This document shows, piece by piece, positions 8,530 through 18,235 of a stretch of 64,000 nt of DNA. Source of the stretch: Butyrivibrio sp. AC2005. Lineage in GTDB: Bacteria > Bacillota > Clostridia > Lachnospirales > Lachnospiraceae. The notes under the pieces are model-generated. The model saw only the letters and a list, made by a program, of their open reading frames with translations. It was not told where the DNA came from and did not search any database. The stretch covers positions 23,688 to 87,687 of the forward strand of contig NZ_AUJI01000028.1 of NCBI RefSeq assembly GCF_000424145.1. The letters run 5' to 3'. The first letter of the stretch is position 1. Every line of letters starts with the position of its first letter. The position numbers were made by a program, and so were the translations under genes.

Positions 8530-9882
8530 TTGAAAAATTTAAAGCGTTCAGTCATCAGTTTTTCTTTAGTTTTTTCACTAATCATTTTATCTACAGTCAA
8601 TTGCATTACATATGCTGCAAACAGTTCCAAATCGTTAACAAAACATTATGACACATATAAGGATTGGTGGATTTACGACGGAACAATTCCGGATGTCGTA
8701 AGTAAAGATTTTAAACCTGACAGCAAAACGCAAAAGTTCCTGGATGAAGCTGAAAAGAAGGGCATCGCTGACTTTGCTCCTGAAGATACCAATGGGTATG
8801 AAGGGAAAGGTGATGTTTATTATAAGGTAATAGCCAAGACCCCTTCCTACACTTTATTCTTTGTTGGCGAGACTTGCAGGATGCTTCTGAAAACCGAAGA
8901 TGCAAACTATGTAAGTATTGATGTACCGGCTGTTTCTATCCGTGGTATTTTTCCGGAATGTACTGAATACGATCTGGACAGTGACGGTGAACCTGAGCTT
9001 GTCATCAAACCTCATATTCTGCATGGCACTGGCTACTTTGAAGAGTTTGTCCTCATTGCAGATCTGGATAAAAAGTCTAAATGTACCGTATACTTTTTGA
9101 ATCCCGAAAAATACATGGCAGATATTGCTGAGCATGTTGAAGCAAAGGAATCAAGTGGCAATGTATCACTTTACGTCGATGGTAAAAAGGAAGGAACAGA
9201 AGTCGCTTCATCGGATTTAAGTGATGACTTCAATCCGGGTCTTTATCTTGAAAATGTTATATATTTCAGAATATATGATGGCACAATATGGATAGGCGTA
9301 AATCCTATGTTTGATGCAGCCAGCATGACAAGTCCGGATGTAATGGTCTGGTATCCCGTGACCTATGAAGGAGACGGCGATTATACCGGCGGCGAAATTG
9401 TATGCAGACCTTTCGGCTACGACCTTTATCAGAGGATTACCGAATCCTTCACAGAAGATGATCTGTACACTACCTGGGACAATCCGATTTTTGAAAAGCC
9501 GCTTCTTTTAACTGCAGAAAAGAAAGACAGCCTCGACAAGAGCAAGACCTATGATATAGAAGTTTCTGCCTGCAAAGTATCTATTATGAAAAATGGGAAG
9601 CTTTCAGAGATTGGAACAATTGAAAGCGCCGACAAAAATCCTGTTGCCATGTCTCCCGACGGAATTGTTGCAAAAGGCAATCACTTTTTATATGTATACG
9701 AAGCTACTCCGAATTGCCGCGAACTCGTAATCAAGGATGGCGTTGAGGATAACACAATTAACAATTTCAGCAATCATAAGGGGTATATTCGAATCCGCAA
9801 TGGAAAAGCCGAGCCCATTACAAAGAATGAATATGAGGCCATATATAAGACTTATGAAAATGCTGATTCTATAAAATTTTAG
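8530..9882 (+). CDS. Secreted protein of unknown function
   Basis: 450 aa with an N-terminal signal peptide (MKNLKRSV, a hydrophobic stretch, then TYAANS), so it is probably exported. The mature part is rich in aromatic and acidic residues and contains YDLDSDGEPELVIK, a calcium-binding-like loop seen in FG-GAP/VCBS-type repeats. No enzymatic motif is recognised. The start is TTG at 8530 after a strong GAGGGGG. It is monocistronic: 340 bases of gene-free DNA lie upstream and a GC-rich hairpin lies just downstream. Confidence 0.75.
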   Translation: MKNLKRSVISFSLVFSLIILSTVNCITYAANSSKSLTKHYDTYKDWWIYDGTIPDVVSKDFKPDSKTQKFLDEAEKKGIADFAPEDTNGYEGKGDVYYKVIAKTPSYTLFFVGETCRMLLKTEDANYVSIDVPAVSIRGIFPECTEYDLDSDGEPELVIKPHILHGTGYFEEFVLIADLDKKSKCTVYFLNPEKYMADIAEHVEAKESSGNVSLYVDGKKEGTEVASSDLSDDFNPGLYLENVIYFRIYDGTIWIGVNPMFDAASMTSPDVMVWYPVTYEGDGDYTGGEIVCRPFGYDLYQRITESFTEDDLYTTWDNPIFEKPLLLTAEKKDSLDKSKTYDIEVSACKVSIMKNGKLSEIGTIESADKNPVAMSPDGIVAKGNHFLYVYEATPNCRELVIKDGVEDNTINNFSNHKGYIRIRNGKAEPITKNEYEAIYKTYENADSIKF

Positions 9883-9902
9883 AACTAAATCGAGATAAAG
9901 CG

Positions 9903-9933
9903 AGAGCCTGCCATCAATTAGCGGGCAGGCTCT
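9903..9933. terminator. Bidirectional hairpin terminator between convergent genes
   Basis: AGAGCCTGCC (9903-9912) and GGCAGGCTCT (9924-9933) form a 10-bp GC-rich stem with an 11-base loop. It sits between the convergent secreted-protein and GNAT genes. T runs on either side are short. Confidence 0.7.
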
Positions 9934-9950
9934 TATCATAATCCTACTAG

Positions 9951-10718
9951 TTAAGCATTCATCTCATCAACTAAGCTTTTTGGCTTGACGGTCATTTCTA
10001 CCCACGCAGGGATAAAGCCACTTTTCACCGCATTCCTGGCAGATCTGATATTCGACCACGCAGAGCAATAAAACGGGACTTTTCCGCGATTAAGAATTTC
10101 CCTTGCCAATTTGCTTGTCAGTGCAGATGCAATCCCTTTTTGCCTGTATTCCGGCAGAACATCTACACCTATCTGCCACATATCATCGCAGTCAGCTGAA
10201 CAAGCCGCAAAACCTACCAGCCTGTCATTATCATATGCTCCTACACCCAATACATCCAGATGCTTTCGATCCTTACAGAGTGCATTGCTCCATTCCGGCA
10301 GGTACAATTCTTTAAAGTCCTCCTGAACAAGTATGCGTGTTTCGTACAGACAATCCATATCACCTATCTTGTTTACATCAGGAAGATAATACTCCGCCAT
10401 AAAGCATACTTCATACCCTCGTTCTGCCAATCTCTCATTAAGCCAATGCATATTCGGCGTCTCAAAACAATGGTAAAACTCAAATTTGCCAATATACTCA
10501 GTCACCAGATCTGATACTTCTTCTGTAGTAGCTGCAACGATGTTACTCCCATAGGAAACAAAATTGCATATAATTGGCTCTTTATAGTATTTTCGCGCAT
10601 TCTTTCCCAAATAAAAGGGAACAACAATATTCTTATCTGATAAAAAATCATTTGCCTGACAACCTATATCCTCTGCAGATTGCCTTAATGCTATTTCCTT
10701 TATCTCACTGTTAGTCAT
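9951..10718 (-). CDS. GNAT-family N-acetyltransferase
   Basis: Predicted acyl-CoA-dependent acetyltransferase of 255 aa. The acetyl-CoA-binding motif A is in the C-terminal half: GVDVLPEYRQKGIASALTSK, followed by FYCSAWSNIRSARNAVKSGF, the motif B region that ends the fold. The first ~120 residues are a variable N-terminal domain. The acceptor is unknown. SD GAGGTTTGA precedes the ATG. It is on the same strand as the patatin gene upstream, 64 bases apart, and may be co-transcribed. Confidence 0.85.
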   Translation of the reverse strand: MTNSEIKEIALRQSAEDIGCQANDFLSDKNIVVPFYLGKNARKYYKEPIICNFVSYGSNIVAATTEEVSDLVTEYIGKFEFYHCFETPNMHWLNERLAERGYEVCFMAEYYLPDVNKIGDMDCLYETRILVQEDFKELYLPEWSNALCKDRKHLDVLGVGAYDNDRLVGFAACSADCDDMWQIGVDVLPEYRQKGIASALTSKLAREILNRGKVPFYCSAWSNIRSARNAVKSGFIPAWVEMTVKPKSLVDEMNA

Positions 10719-10782
10719 TGGTCAAACCTCATTTTTTTCATCACATAGCCCCCATAACACACAACAAAACAGTGCTGTCATT

Positions 10783-11631
10783 TTACCTGCTCTTTAGCCA
10801 TGAATCTTTTAAAAGAAGCTTTTCTGCAGCTTTCCTTCCTGCATTATATACCCTGTCGAGTTCCGCGGGATCTTTTTCAAGCGGTTTTATGTTAAGGGGG
10901 TCTTCCGGTCGGATAACCAGTACATCCCCTGTTTTCTCACGTTCACGTACATATTGTTTTTCCTTATTATACATAAGGTATCTGTTCTCTATTGCTTCAA
11001 CAAATTTGGGATAACGTCTGTATACCCGTTTTATAAGCCACATGAAGCTCTGTTTTTTCTTTACAAAGTCATAGGGCTGAGTTTCAACAACAAGTATATG
11101 GTCAAATCCCTTATCTTCCATGAACTTTAGAGGGATTGAATCAGCTGTCCCTCCGTCGAGAAATTTTCTTCCATCAATCTCTACGATTCTTGAAGCAAGT
11201 GGCATGGACGCTGATGCCCGAATCCATGTGATGTCTTCCGACAATCCATCATAGCACTTATGATAAGCTGCTTCCCCTGTTTCGAGGTCTGTCACTACGA
11301 CATAGAATTCCATAGGATTCTCCATAAAAGCCTTGTCATCCCACAGGTCGAGTTTATATGGCAATTCATTATAGCAAAACTCTGCTCCGAACAAATCTCC
11401 GGTCTTTATCCACGATGAAATGCTTTTATACCGCTTATCTGCTGAATATTTCTTGTTGTATCTTAATGGTCTTCCTATCTGCCTGGATTTAATATTACAT
11501 CCAAAGGTGGCTCCTGCAGAAACTCCGATACCACCGTCAAAGTTTATTCCATTCTCCATGAGGACATCTATTACTCCGCAGGTAAAAAGTCCTCTGAGGG
11601 CACCGCCCTCCATCACAATTGCAGTCTTCAT
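10783..11631 (-). CDS. Patatin-like phospholipase
   Basis: Predicted cytosolic or membrane-associated acyl hydrolase, 282 aa. It has the patatin catalytic dyad: nucleophile Ser38 in GIGVSAG (GxSxG) and Asp159 in FLDGGTADSIP (DGG). An oxyanion-hole glycine loop MEGGALRGLF is at the N-terminus. The length and order match the YjjU/RssA-like bacterial patatin group. SD AGGGGATAA precedes the ATG. Substrate unknown; lipids are inferred from the family. Confidence 0.9.
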   Translation of the reverse strand: MKTAIVMEGGALRGLFTCGVIDVLMENGINFDGGIGVSAGATFGCNIKSRQIGRPLRYNKKYSADKRYKSISSWIKTGDLFGAEFCYNELPYKLDLWDDKAFMENPMEFYVVVTDLETGEAAYHKCYDGLSEDITWIRASASMPLASRIVEIDGRKFLDGGTADSIPLKFMEDKGFDHILVVETQPYDFVKKKQSFMWLIKRVYRRYPKFVEAIENRYLMYNKEKQYVREREKTGDVLVIRPEDPLNIKPLEKDPAELDRVYNAGRKAAEKLLLKDSWLKSR

Positions 11632-11782
11632 ATATATAAATTATCCCCTATATCTTCATGTTCTCATAAACAATCAAATCATATCCAAACTATTTTAGCA
11701 CAGAAATAGTATAAAGATTCTATTCATCATTCTTTCTTTTCACAATTGCAGAAACTTTTGCACTTGGTGCATTTTAGGCATG

Positions 11783-11831
11783 AAAAAACAGCCCAAGCCA
11801 AAAGCCACTATGCTTTAAACTTGGACTGTTT
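11783..11831 (-). terminator. Rho-independent terminator of the VOC gene
   Basis: Arms AAACAGCCCAAG (11786-11797) and CTTGGACTGTTT (11820-11831) pair with one mismatch. On the minus strand the hairpin is followed by TTTTTT (complement of 11783-11788). It lies 20 bases downstream of the VOC gene stop. Confidence 0.8.
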
Positions 11832-11851
11832 ACTTCATTTTTTCTTATCCA

Positions 11852-12226
11852 TTACTCTTCTTTAATATGCTGGGATATTTCCAGTAAAAATCCCGAAGGA
11901 CCTACAAGTATTGTGAATTTTGAGGATCCGGTATCAATCGTCTGGCTGGCTCTTTCATGGTTCGGTTTCCTACAGCCATGAGCAAGGAAAAACTCAACTG
12001 CTTCATCAAAATCATCCACATTAATACGGATCATAGTATATTCGCCATCGCCTTTTGCCACGTCTACATGAAAACCGTTGGCGTCCTTCATTCTAACGTC
12101 AGTGGTCTTATCATCACCTATTCCTTCTTTAACATGGCGTCTCTCGAAGCCCATCTCTTCAAAGAGCTTGATAGCAGGTTCAGGATCCTTTGTGATAATC
12201 ATTGGGTTAAACGATGTAATTTTCAT
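11852..12226 (-). CDS. VOC-superfamily (glyoxalase/bleomycin-resistance-fold) protein
   Basis: Small protein of 124 aa with two beta-alpha-beta-beta-beta units: ITSFNPMIITKDPEPAIKLF at the start and TMIRINVDDFDEAVEFF in the second half, ending GPSGFLLEIS. This is the vicinal oxygen chelate fold. Members are metal-dependent lyases, dioxygenases or drug-binding proteins; which applies here is unclear. The open frame begins upstream at 12265, but ATG at 12226 has AGGAG nine bases before it. Monocistronic, with its own terminator. Confidence 0.8.
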   Translation of the reverse strand: MKITSFNPMIITKDPEPAIKLFEEMGFERRHVKEGIGDDKTTDVRMKDANGFHVDVAKGDGEYTMIRINVDDFDEAVEFFLAHGCRKPNHERASQTIDTGSSKFTILVGPSGFLLEISQHIKEE

Positions 12227-12384
12227 TTTACTTGTCTCCTTTCTTTTTACATCTTTATATATCAATAAAACTCAGACAATTCGAAATAATAATCCCTCTT
12301 CACCTGCGATTATTATCCTTCCCAATTCACTTCATGTATGATTGTCGAAATTTTACCTTCGATATATCAAGGCAATACAGATTT

Positions 12385-14712
12385 CTATTCCCTACTCTTC
12401 AATGCATCTACCATATTGATGGAATAAACCTTGGAAGATACATACAGATTCACAAGAACAGAAACCATAAATGTTCCCACTATTGCTCCGATATAAGGCA
12501 TTGCCGAAGGATTGATTACCATGTCACGATAAATTCCGGCCACAACATCAACAAGAATATCGAGCATTATACGACCAAAGGGCACGCCAAGCATAGCTCC
12601 CACCACTGTAATTGCAAGGCTCTGCTGCAACAGGATAAGTCTGATGTCTCCGGACCTGAACCCGAGAACCTTAAGCGTCGCTATTTCTCTGGTCTTCTCA
12701 ACATATGATAAAACGCCGAGGTTATATAAGACCACAACGCCCATCACTATAGCTATAGCGATGATAATATAGGAAATGTAATATGATATTTCATTTGAAT
12801 TTTCCAGAGTCTCTATCAGCTTTTCCTTAGTGTCTATCGAGTCTATTTCTGTCCGCGATTTTAATGAAGGCGGCACTGTTTTATTCGTATAGACATAATT
12901 GGGCATAAATTCACCGCCTAGATCTTCCCACACCTTTCGGCTCATTATGATTCCCTGCCCTGAAGCTATTCGACCCTTTTTTACGATTGGAGCGCTAAAC
13001 ACCTTTGAGCTTCCCGGTATCTTCCATCTAAGAGTCTGCCCGACTTCGATGCCCAGATAATCATACAGTCGTGAAGTAAGTATAATTCCATTTTCAGGCA
13101 GATCAGTATATTCAAGGTCCACATTTTCCATCATAAAAAGATTACCGTCATCAAGAACGGTCATCCCCCTTACGGATTCAGCAGAATCAGTGAAAAGTGT
13201 TACCTGAATGTCCTGGATCAGCTGTCCGTCGTATTCCTTAGCATACTCATAAACAGTCCCATAAGGTGTACCGTCCTTAAAGCTTATCTGACCATTTGCC
13301 CTGAAAATATCTCCATACATCCATTCAGATTGCGTAGCCAGGCACTCAAAAAAGCCAAGTGCCATAAATATCAGCATGCTACATACCAGAATTCCTACAA
13401 TACTGACTGCTGTTCTTAGCTTATTTCTTCTAACATCACGAATATTCCATCTTGTAGCAAACTTAAGTGAATTCCATAGTATGGTTTTTTCAAAAATGCT
13501 TGCCGAATCAAACTTAGGTGCCTCTGCCTGCAATATCCTTGCAGCGCTTTGTACAAGAAGCTTTCTTGTTGTTAAATATGTCACCAGCATACAAAGGCCT
13601 ATAGTCGCAAAGGACATATAAAGTGTTTTCACCGTAAGCTGAAGGTTCTGAAGAGGATTCTGGTAGTAATATTCATTAATTCCATTCAGATATGCTCCAA
13701 GCGTAATAGGTCCGATAATAATTCCGGATAAGCATCCCAGCGACGCTATGATCACAGAATATGACATATAGTGGAACATTATCTTTCCTCTGGAAAAACC
13801 CAGAGCCTTCAATGTTCCGATCTGTACTCTCTGCTTGTCAGTAAGTCTGGTCATGGTAGTTATGATTCCAAGCATTGCTACAGCCAAAAACATAAGTGGA
13901 AAAATTGTCGAAATTGCATTATTAGAATCCATTGAGCCGGCATAATCCGCGTAATCCTCATCCTCTATCTTTGTTTTTATAAGAAGATTAGGATTATCAA
14001 ATTTATGCTCTATCTTTGAACGCATGGCATTCATTGTAGCCTTTTCTTCATCAGTAAGAAGATAGCTATTATGCGTAACATCCTTCAAATCCACAATAAG
14101 CTTATCAAACCCTATCCGGCCATTGGGATTCTCGTTTATGTCCATGATAATAAAGCCATGAGTACCATACTCCGGCTCAGTATACGTTGCATTGGGAATA
14201 TAATATAAAAATTCCGGGCTATAAATTAGCCCCTTTACCTGTTCGTGCAGTGTATAGTTTCCACTGGTAAAGGTCAGTGTATCTCCAACCCTGATACCCA
14301 TGGGATCCGCAAAGCGTTTCTCTACCCAGCATCCTGTACTTCCGGGAGTATATTTCTCTCCGTCAGTCAGATACATTTTTGAAACATTATTGCTGCCTAT
14401 ATAATTCAGAACCAGTAGCCTCTCCTTATCAAGGCTGATCTTACCGGTTCCTCTTAAAATACCATCGACATTATTAACACCTTCATAGTTATTTAGCATA
14501 TCTATGTCATGATATGTAAATGCTATTCCCTCAATATTCAGATCTTTATAATTCGTCATCGTAAAGTAATCGGAGGCCGTACGGGTCGCTCCTACATTAC
14601 TGGATTCAAATCCGCTCTGAATAAGAAGGGAAAGTAACGTCATTATATAAATTGCCAAAAACTGTCCTGCATTCTGTTTTAGATCACGCAATACTTTCCT
14701 TAAAAGAATCAT
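12385..14712 (-). CDS. FtsX-like (MacB-type) ABC transporter permease
   Basis: 775-aa inner-membrane permease. It has an N-terminal helix, a large extracytoplasmic region, and two FtsX domains. The first contains LAVAMLGIITTMTRLTDK and IGTLKALGFSRGKI; the second contains VVVLYNLGVLSYVEKTREIA and LKVLGFRSGDI. The KALGF/KVLGF turns are characteristic of FtsX/LolE permeases. It is the last gene of a three-gene operon after the ATPase and the adaptor (38-base gap), forming a MacAB-like exporter or mechanotransmission complex. Export of a peptide, lipid or drug is inferred. Confidence 0.92.
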   Translation of the reverse strand: MILLRKVLRDLKQNAGQFLAIYIMTLLSLLIQSGFESSNVGATRTASDYFTMTNYKDLNIEGIAFTYHDIDMLNNYEGVNNVDGILRGTGKISLDKERLLVLNYIGSNNVSKMYLTDGEKYTPGSTGCWVEKRFADPMGIRVGDTLTFTSGNYTLHEQVKGLIYSPEFLYYIPNATYTEPEYGTHGFIIMDINENPNGRIGFDKLIVDLKDVTHNSYLLTDEEKATMNAMRSKIEHKFDNPNLLIKTKIEDEDYADYAGSMDSNNAISTIFPLMFLAVAMLGIITTMTRLTDKQRVQIGTLKALGFSRGKIMFHYMSYSVIIASLGCLSGIIIGPITLGAYLNGINEYYYQNPLQNLQLTVKTLYMSFATIGLCMLVTYLTTRKLLVQSAARILQAEAPKFDSASIFEKTILWNSLKFATRWNIRDVRRNKLRTAVSIVGILVCSMLIFMALGFFECLATQSEWMYGDIFRANGQISFKDGTPYGTVYEYAKEYDGQLIQDIQVTLFTDSAESVRGMTVLDDGNLFMMENVDLEYTDLPENGIILTSRLYDYLGIEVGQTLRWKIPGSSKVFSAPIVKKGRIASGQGIIMSRKVWEDLGGEFMPNYVYTNKTVPPSLKSRTEIDSIDTKEKLIETLENSNEISYYISYIIIAIAIVMGVVVLYNLGVLSYVEKTREIATLKVLGFRSGDIRLILLQQSLAITVVGAMLGVPFGRIMLDILVDVVAGIYRDMVINPSAMPYIGAIVGTFMVSVLVNLYVSSKVYSINMVDALKSRE

Positions 14713-14750
14713 CTGCGCCTCACCTGTTTACTGCTAAAGACTTTAGCTAC

Positions 14751-16442
14751 TTAATTGCCCGGTTTAAATCTTTTTCCTACATCCTCGTCACTCATAGCAG
14801 AGGTAATAATCGACTCTCCTTCGGAAATCCCCTCAAGAATCTCTGTAACTCCATTTCCTGAAGCGCCTTTAACTATGCTTCTCTTCTCGGCTTTTCCTCC
14901 CTTGAGCACATAAATGTAATCTCCATCATCTCCCGTATAAACCGCTTTGTCCGAAACGCTAAGGACACTCTTTTCTTCTTTGGTAAAAATGTGAATCTGT
15001 GCTTCAAGGCCTATCGTAGGCTTTGCTTCAGAATCATCAAAGGTTATCTCAACCTTAACCTTAGGCTTTCCTGAAGTGTCTGTGGTAGTAGCAACCGGAG
15101 AAATTACAGATACTGATCCGGTATAGGTCTTTGCCCCAATAATAACCTCTGCTTTTTGTCCAACCTCTACGCTTTCTATATCATATCTTGACACCATCAG
15201 TGTCGCCTTGTATCCACTATCCGGCTGAATAACGAAAAGCGGTGTACCTGCTTCTGTTATTGCTCCATCATCCACAAGCCTCTCCAAAACCGTTCCTGAA
15301 GTTGATGCCGTAACGCCGTTCTTTACTATACTAAGCAATTTGCCCGCTATCTTTTCTTCAATCCTGGCGATTTCCACAGAATCTTCGTAGGATTTTAACT
15401 GAGCATCACTTACGATCTTTTCCTCTGCAGCCATCTTCTCAGATATAGATGTAGACCATTGTTTATCTATGACTTCAAGCTGTCTTGAAAGCTCTGCATA
15501 TTTAGCATAATCTTCAGTTGACAGTTGATTAACCGGGATTGAAGCCAGCGCATCTTTGCTTTCATTAAGGCTGTTCTTGATATTATTTACGGAATCCTTC
15601 GCGTTTTGTGTCCCATTTGCATAACTGTTTGCTTCATCCTTTACTTTTTTATAAGTTTCCTTCTGCGCATCCTTCTCTCTTCTGAGTTCTTCAAGATTAT
15701 TATTTTCATTCTCTATGAGCTGAAGGTACTTTGTATAATCCTCCGATCCCTCCTGATATTTCGAAAGCTCTGACTGATACTTTTTGATCTGATCCTTGGA
15801 CAAATCTATTTTTTCCTTGATACTATCAATTTCTCCCTCGAGTTCGATCTGTTTTGCGTGAGTTTCCTGATATGCGCTAGTTTCTGCCGCAAGTCTTGCA
15901 GCTTCTGTCTCGAGATTTGTCTGCTGCTTCTCAATTTCCCCCTCAATGCCCTTAATACTCTGTTCAATGCTTCCACTTTTGGCATTTTGAGCAATACTTA
16001 TATCATCCCTGTCTTCTTCAACGGAAACATACTGAGCAAGCAGATCACCTGCCCTGTTGGCAGCGGTTGCAGCCTTTGATCTGTTCTTCTGATTATCTGC
16101 CACAGCAGCATTATAATTATCTTCATAGTAGGTGACGTTAAGGCCGGCTTTATTATACTGATTCTCCGCCTCTGTCACATCATAATTGGCAAGCTGGTCT
16201 CCCTTTTCAACGCTATCATTCACCTTACAGGCTACAGATGACAATTTTCCGGAAGCAGGTGCATACACAGTTACCGCAGCATCCGCTTCAATGAGCCCTA
16301 TCTCGCTAATGCTCTGGGTAACACTTCCCCTTACCACTTTTTCCACATCAACAGAATCCGGAATCATGCTATATGCAAAGACACCTCCCGCCGCCGAAAG
16401 AACTACTACTCCCGCAATTATATTTCTGACTATTGGCTTCAT
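14751..16442 (-). CDS. HlyD/MacA-type membrane-fusion (adaptor) protein
   Basis: 563 aa with one N-terminal membrane anchor (IIAGVVVLSAAGGVFAYSMI), a lipoyl-like half (GSVTQSISEIGLIEADAAV), a long alpha-helical coiled-coil hairpin rich in E, K, Q and N (about residues 80-370), the second lipoyl half (VTASTSGTVLERLVDDG) and beta-barrel domains at the C-terminus. It bridges the ATPase/permease pair to the cell-wall side. SD GGAGGGGG precedes the ATG. The coiled coil is longer than in many Gram-positive adaptors. Confidence 0.9.
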   Translation of the reverse strand: MKPIVRNIIAGVVVLSAAGGVFAYSMIPDSVDVEKVVRGSVTQSISEIGLIEADAAVTVYAPASGKLSSVACKVNDSVEKGDQLANYDVTEAENQYNKAGLNVTYYEDNYNAAVADNQKNRSKAATAANRAGDLLAQYVSVEEDRDDISIAQNAKSGSIEQSIKGIEGEIEKQQTNLETEAARLAAETSAYQETHAKQIELEGEIDSIKEKIDLSKDQIKKYQSELSKYQEGSEDYTKYLQLIENENNNLEELRREKDAQKETYKKVKDEANSYANGTQNAKDSVNNIKNSLNESKDALASIPVNQLSTEDYAKYAELSRQLEVIDKQWSTSISEKMAAEEKIVSDAQLKSYEDSVEIARIEEKIAGKLLSIVKNGVTASTSGTVLERLVDDGAITEAGTPLFVIQPDSGYKATLMVSRYDIESVEVGQKAEVIIGAKTYTGSVSVISPVATTTDTSGKPKVKVEITFDDSEAKPTIGLEAQIHIFTKEEKSVLSVSDKAVYTGDDGDYIYVLKGGKAEKRSIVKGASGNGVTEILEGISEGESIITSAMSDEDVGKRFKPGN

Positions 16443-16510
16443 ATCCCCCTCCTGAACTATTAAAGCAAACTCATGTATATACGGATTTATTTATCATTAT
16501 CAGCATCACA

Positions 16511-17215
16511 TCACCAATTAAGCTCGTCGGCTTCTTTGGGATAATCATTCGTTACTATCCTGCTTACAGTTCCATCCTTCACATATATGACTTTATCCGC
16601 TATATCTGCGAAAAGAGTATTATGCGTTACCATGACAACTGTTCTTTTATCCTCTCTGCATTGGGCGCAAAGAAGCTTTAATACCTCTTTGCCTGTTTCA
16701 GTATCAAGCGCTCCCGTAGGTTCATCACACAGCAGCAGTCTCGGTTTTTTAGCTATAGCTCTGGCTATGGCAACTCTTTGCTGCTGACCTCCTGACATCT
16801 GGGACGGAAAATTATTTTTCTTTCCATCCAATCCCACAAGCCGCAAGGCTTCAATCGGATCCATAATGTCAATTCCAAGCTCACTCATAAGTCCCACATT
16901 TTCCTCAGCCGTCAACGTCGGAATAAGATTGTAAAATTGGAAAATAATACCCACATCTATAGCGCGAAACGCGCTTAGCTGCCTGTCAGTTAAATTGGTA
17001 ACCGTTTTTTCACCGAATGTGATCTGACCGCTGGTGGCACTGTCAAGTCCACCCAGCATATTTAGAAGCGTACTTTTCCCCGATCCTGATGGCCCCAGAA
17101 TCACAACCATCTCTCCTTCATCAATGGTCAGGTTTACCCCCTTTAGGACCTCGTGCGGAACAGAACCGGAATAATACGTCTTGCCGACATTTTCCAGAGT
17201 AATCAATACTCCCAT
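16511..17215 (-). CDS. ABC transporter ATP-binding protein (MacB/LolD type)
   Basis: 234-aa ATPase. Walker A is GPSGSGKST, the Q-loop lies in GIIFQFYNLIPTLTAEENV, the signature is MSGGQQQR, Walker B is LLLCDEPTGALD and the H-loop is MVTHN. The sequence class is that of ATPases that drive FtsX-fold permeases. First gene of the operon with the adaptor and the permease. A palindrome (17236-17251) lies just upstream of the start. The TetR gene at 17669 is nearby on the same strand and could regulate it, but this is inference. Confidence 0.93.
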   Translation of the reverse strand: MGVLITLENVGKTYYSGSVPHEVLKGVNLTIDEGEMVVILGPSGSGKSTLLNMLGGLDSATSGQITFGEKTVTNLTDRQLSAFRAIDVGIIFQFYNLIPTLTAEENVGLMSELGIDIMDPIEALRLVGLDGKKNNFPSQMSGGQQQRVAIARAIAKKPRLLLCDEPTGALDTETGKEVLKLLCAQCREDKRTVVMVTHNTLFADIADKVIYVKDGTVSRIVTNDYPKEADELNW

Positions 17216-17235
17216 ACGCTCTTTGAAATACCCCC

Positions 17236-17251
17236 ATATCTCATAAGATAT
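17236..17251. promoter_or_regulatory. Palindrome upstream of the ABC operon
   Basis: ATATCT and AGATAT flank CATA, a perfect inverted repeat 20 bases upstream of the ATPase start. It is a candidate repressor site; the regulator is unknown. Confidence 0.3.
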
Positions 17252-17668
17252 CTAATTTTAGCACATTTTTATATGCATTTACATATTTTTGTCTCAGGAC
17301 AAATCCAGACGCCCTGAAATATAGTATTTGTAATGCTTTTTCTTGCAATATTCTCTTATTTTATTGCTGAATTTTTTATCCTTGGTGTATTCCAGCAGAT
17401 AGCTTTTTTTATGGGCGCATTTTACAGTCTTTAACCTGAATTATTCACGGCTTAATTACAAAGCCGCATAGTTACTGCAATTAAATTGCATATTGCTTTC
17501 ACCCAATAAGTGAATCCTTAGGGGTATTAATAAAGCCCCGATTCTGTTACAATTTTAGGTGTCGAATCCAAAACCATAACAAAAAAGAGGCTTCATATAT
17601 CTAGTTTAGATTACACAACCTTAGAAAGCAATAAACGTTTTAAATATCAATTTATTGATATTTTAGAA
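17252..17668. other. Gene-free stretch upstream of the ABC operon
   Basis: No credible reading frame. It carries words reminiscent of the 8.1-kb repeat (CAGCAGATAGCTTTTTT near 17394, GCGCATTTTACAG near 17418), but I could not align it convincingly. A perfect AT-rich inverted repeat, AAATATCAA and TTGATATTT at 17642-17663, lies directly after the TetR stop and may be a weak terminator or an operator. Confidence 0.4.
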
Positions 17669-18235
17669 TTACTCTTTCAGGATAGAAAGAAGCCAGTCAG
17701 AATCAGGAGTATCCAGGCTTTTATCTATGGTCATTTCCTCCATTATCCCCTGGAATGCAGACCAGAAACACAACGCCAGAAGCTTTGGATCACCCTTTCT
17801 GAAAATTCCTTCCTTCTGTCCTTTTTTTATCAGCTTTGCAGTGTTATCAATTGCTTCCACCGACAGAGCAACCTTGCGCACCTCTTCAGGCATGCCGGCT
17901 CTTCTGGCCTGTGCCATAAGTACAAACATATTTGCAACATAAGGATCCTTTTTGGCGTAGGTAAAAAGCTCATCCAGCATACCTTTCAGGAAAATGTCGC
18001 CGGGAATTCCGTCACCCCCGGCCGTTGCCTTTGTAAAATCCTTCCCCATAAGCACAAGTGCCATCAGCAGCTCTTCCTTAGATTTAAAATAATGGAACAT
18101 GAGTCCTGTACTCATTGGAACAGCTGCTGCTATATCCGTGACCTTTGTCTCATGATACCCTTTCTCTACGAATAGAGTCAGTGCAGTCATAAGTATTGCT
18201 TTTTTTCTCTCTTCCTTCTGTTCTTCCCTTGTCAT
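17669..18235 (-). CDS. TetR/AcrR-family transcriptional regulator
   Basis: 188-aa regulator starting MTREEQKEERKK. The TetR helix-turn-helix is residues ~12-55 (VTDIAAAVPMSTGLMFHYFK) followed by a helical ligand domain. ATG at 18235 is chosen because the conserved first helix requires it; the frame is open farther upstream. This start lies 86 bases inside the end of the oxidoreductase gene, so the two overlap in different frames and are almost certainly co-transcribed. It likely binds the palindromes at 19759 and 19817 upstream of the operon, giving autoregulation. Confidence 0.85.
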   Translation of the reverse strand: MTREEQKEERKKAILMTALTLFVEKGYHETKVTDIAAAVPMSTGLMFHYFKSKEELLMALVLMGKDFTKATAGGDGIPGDIFLKGMLDELFTYAKKDPYVANMFVLMAQARRAGMPEEVRKVALSVEAIDNTAKLIKKGQKEGIFRKGDPKLLALCFWSAFQGIMEEMTIDKSLDTPDSDWLLSILKE

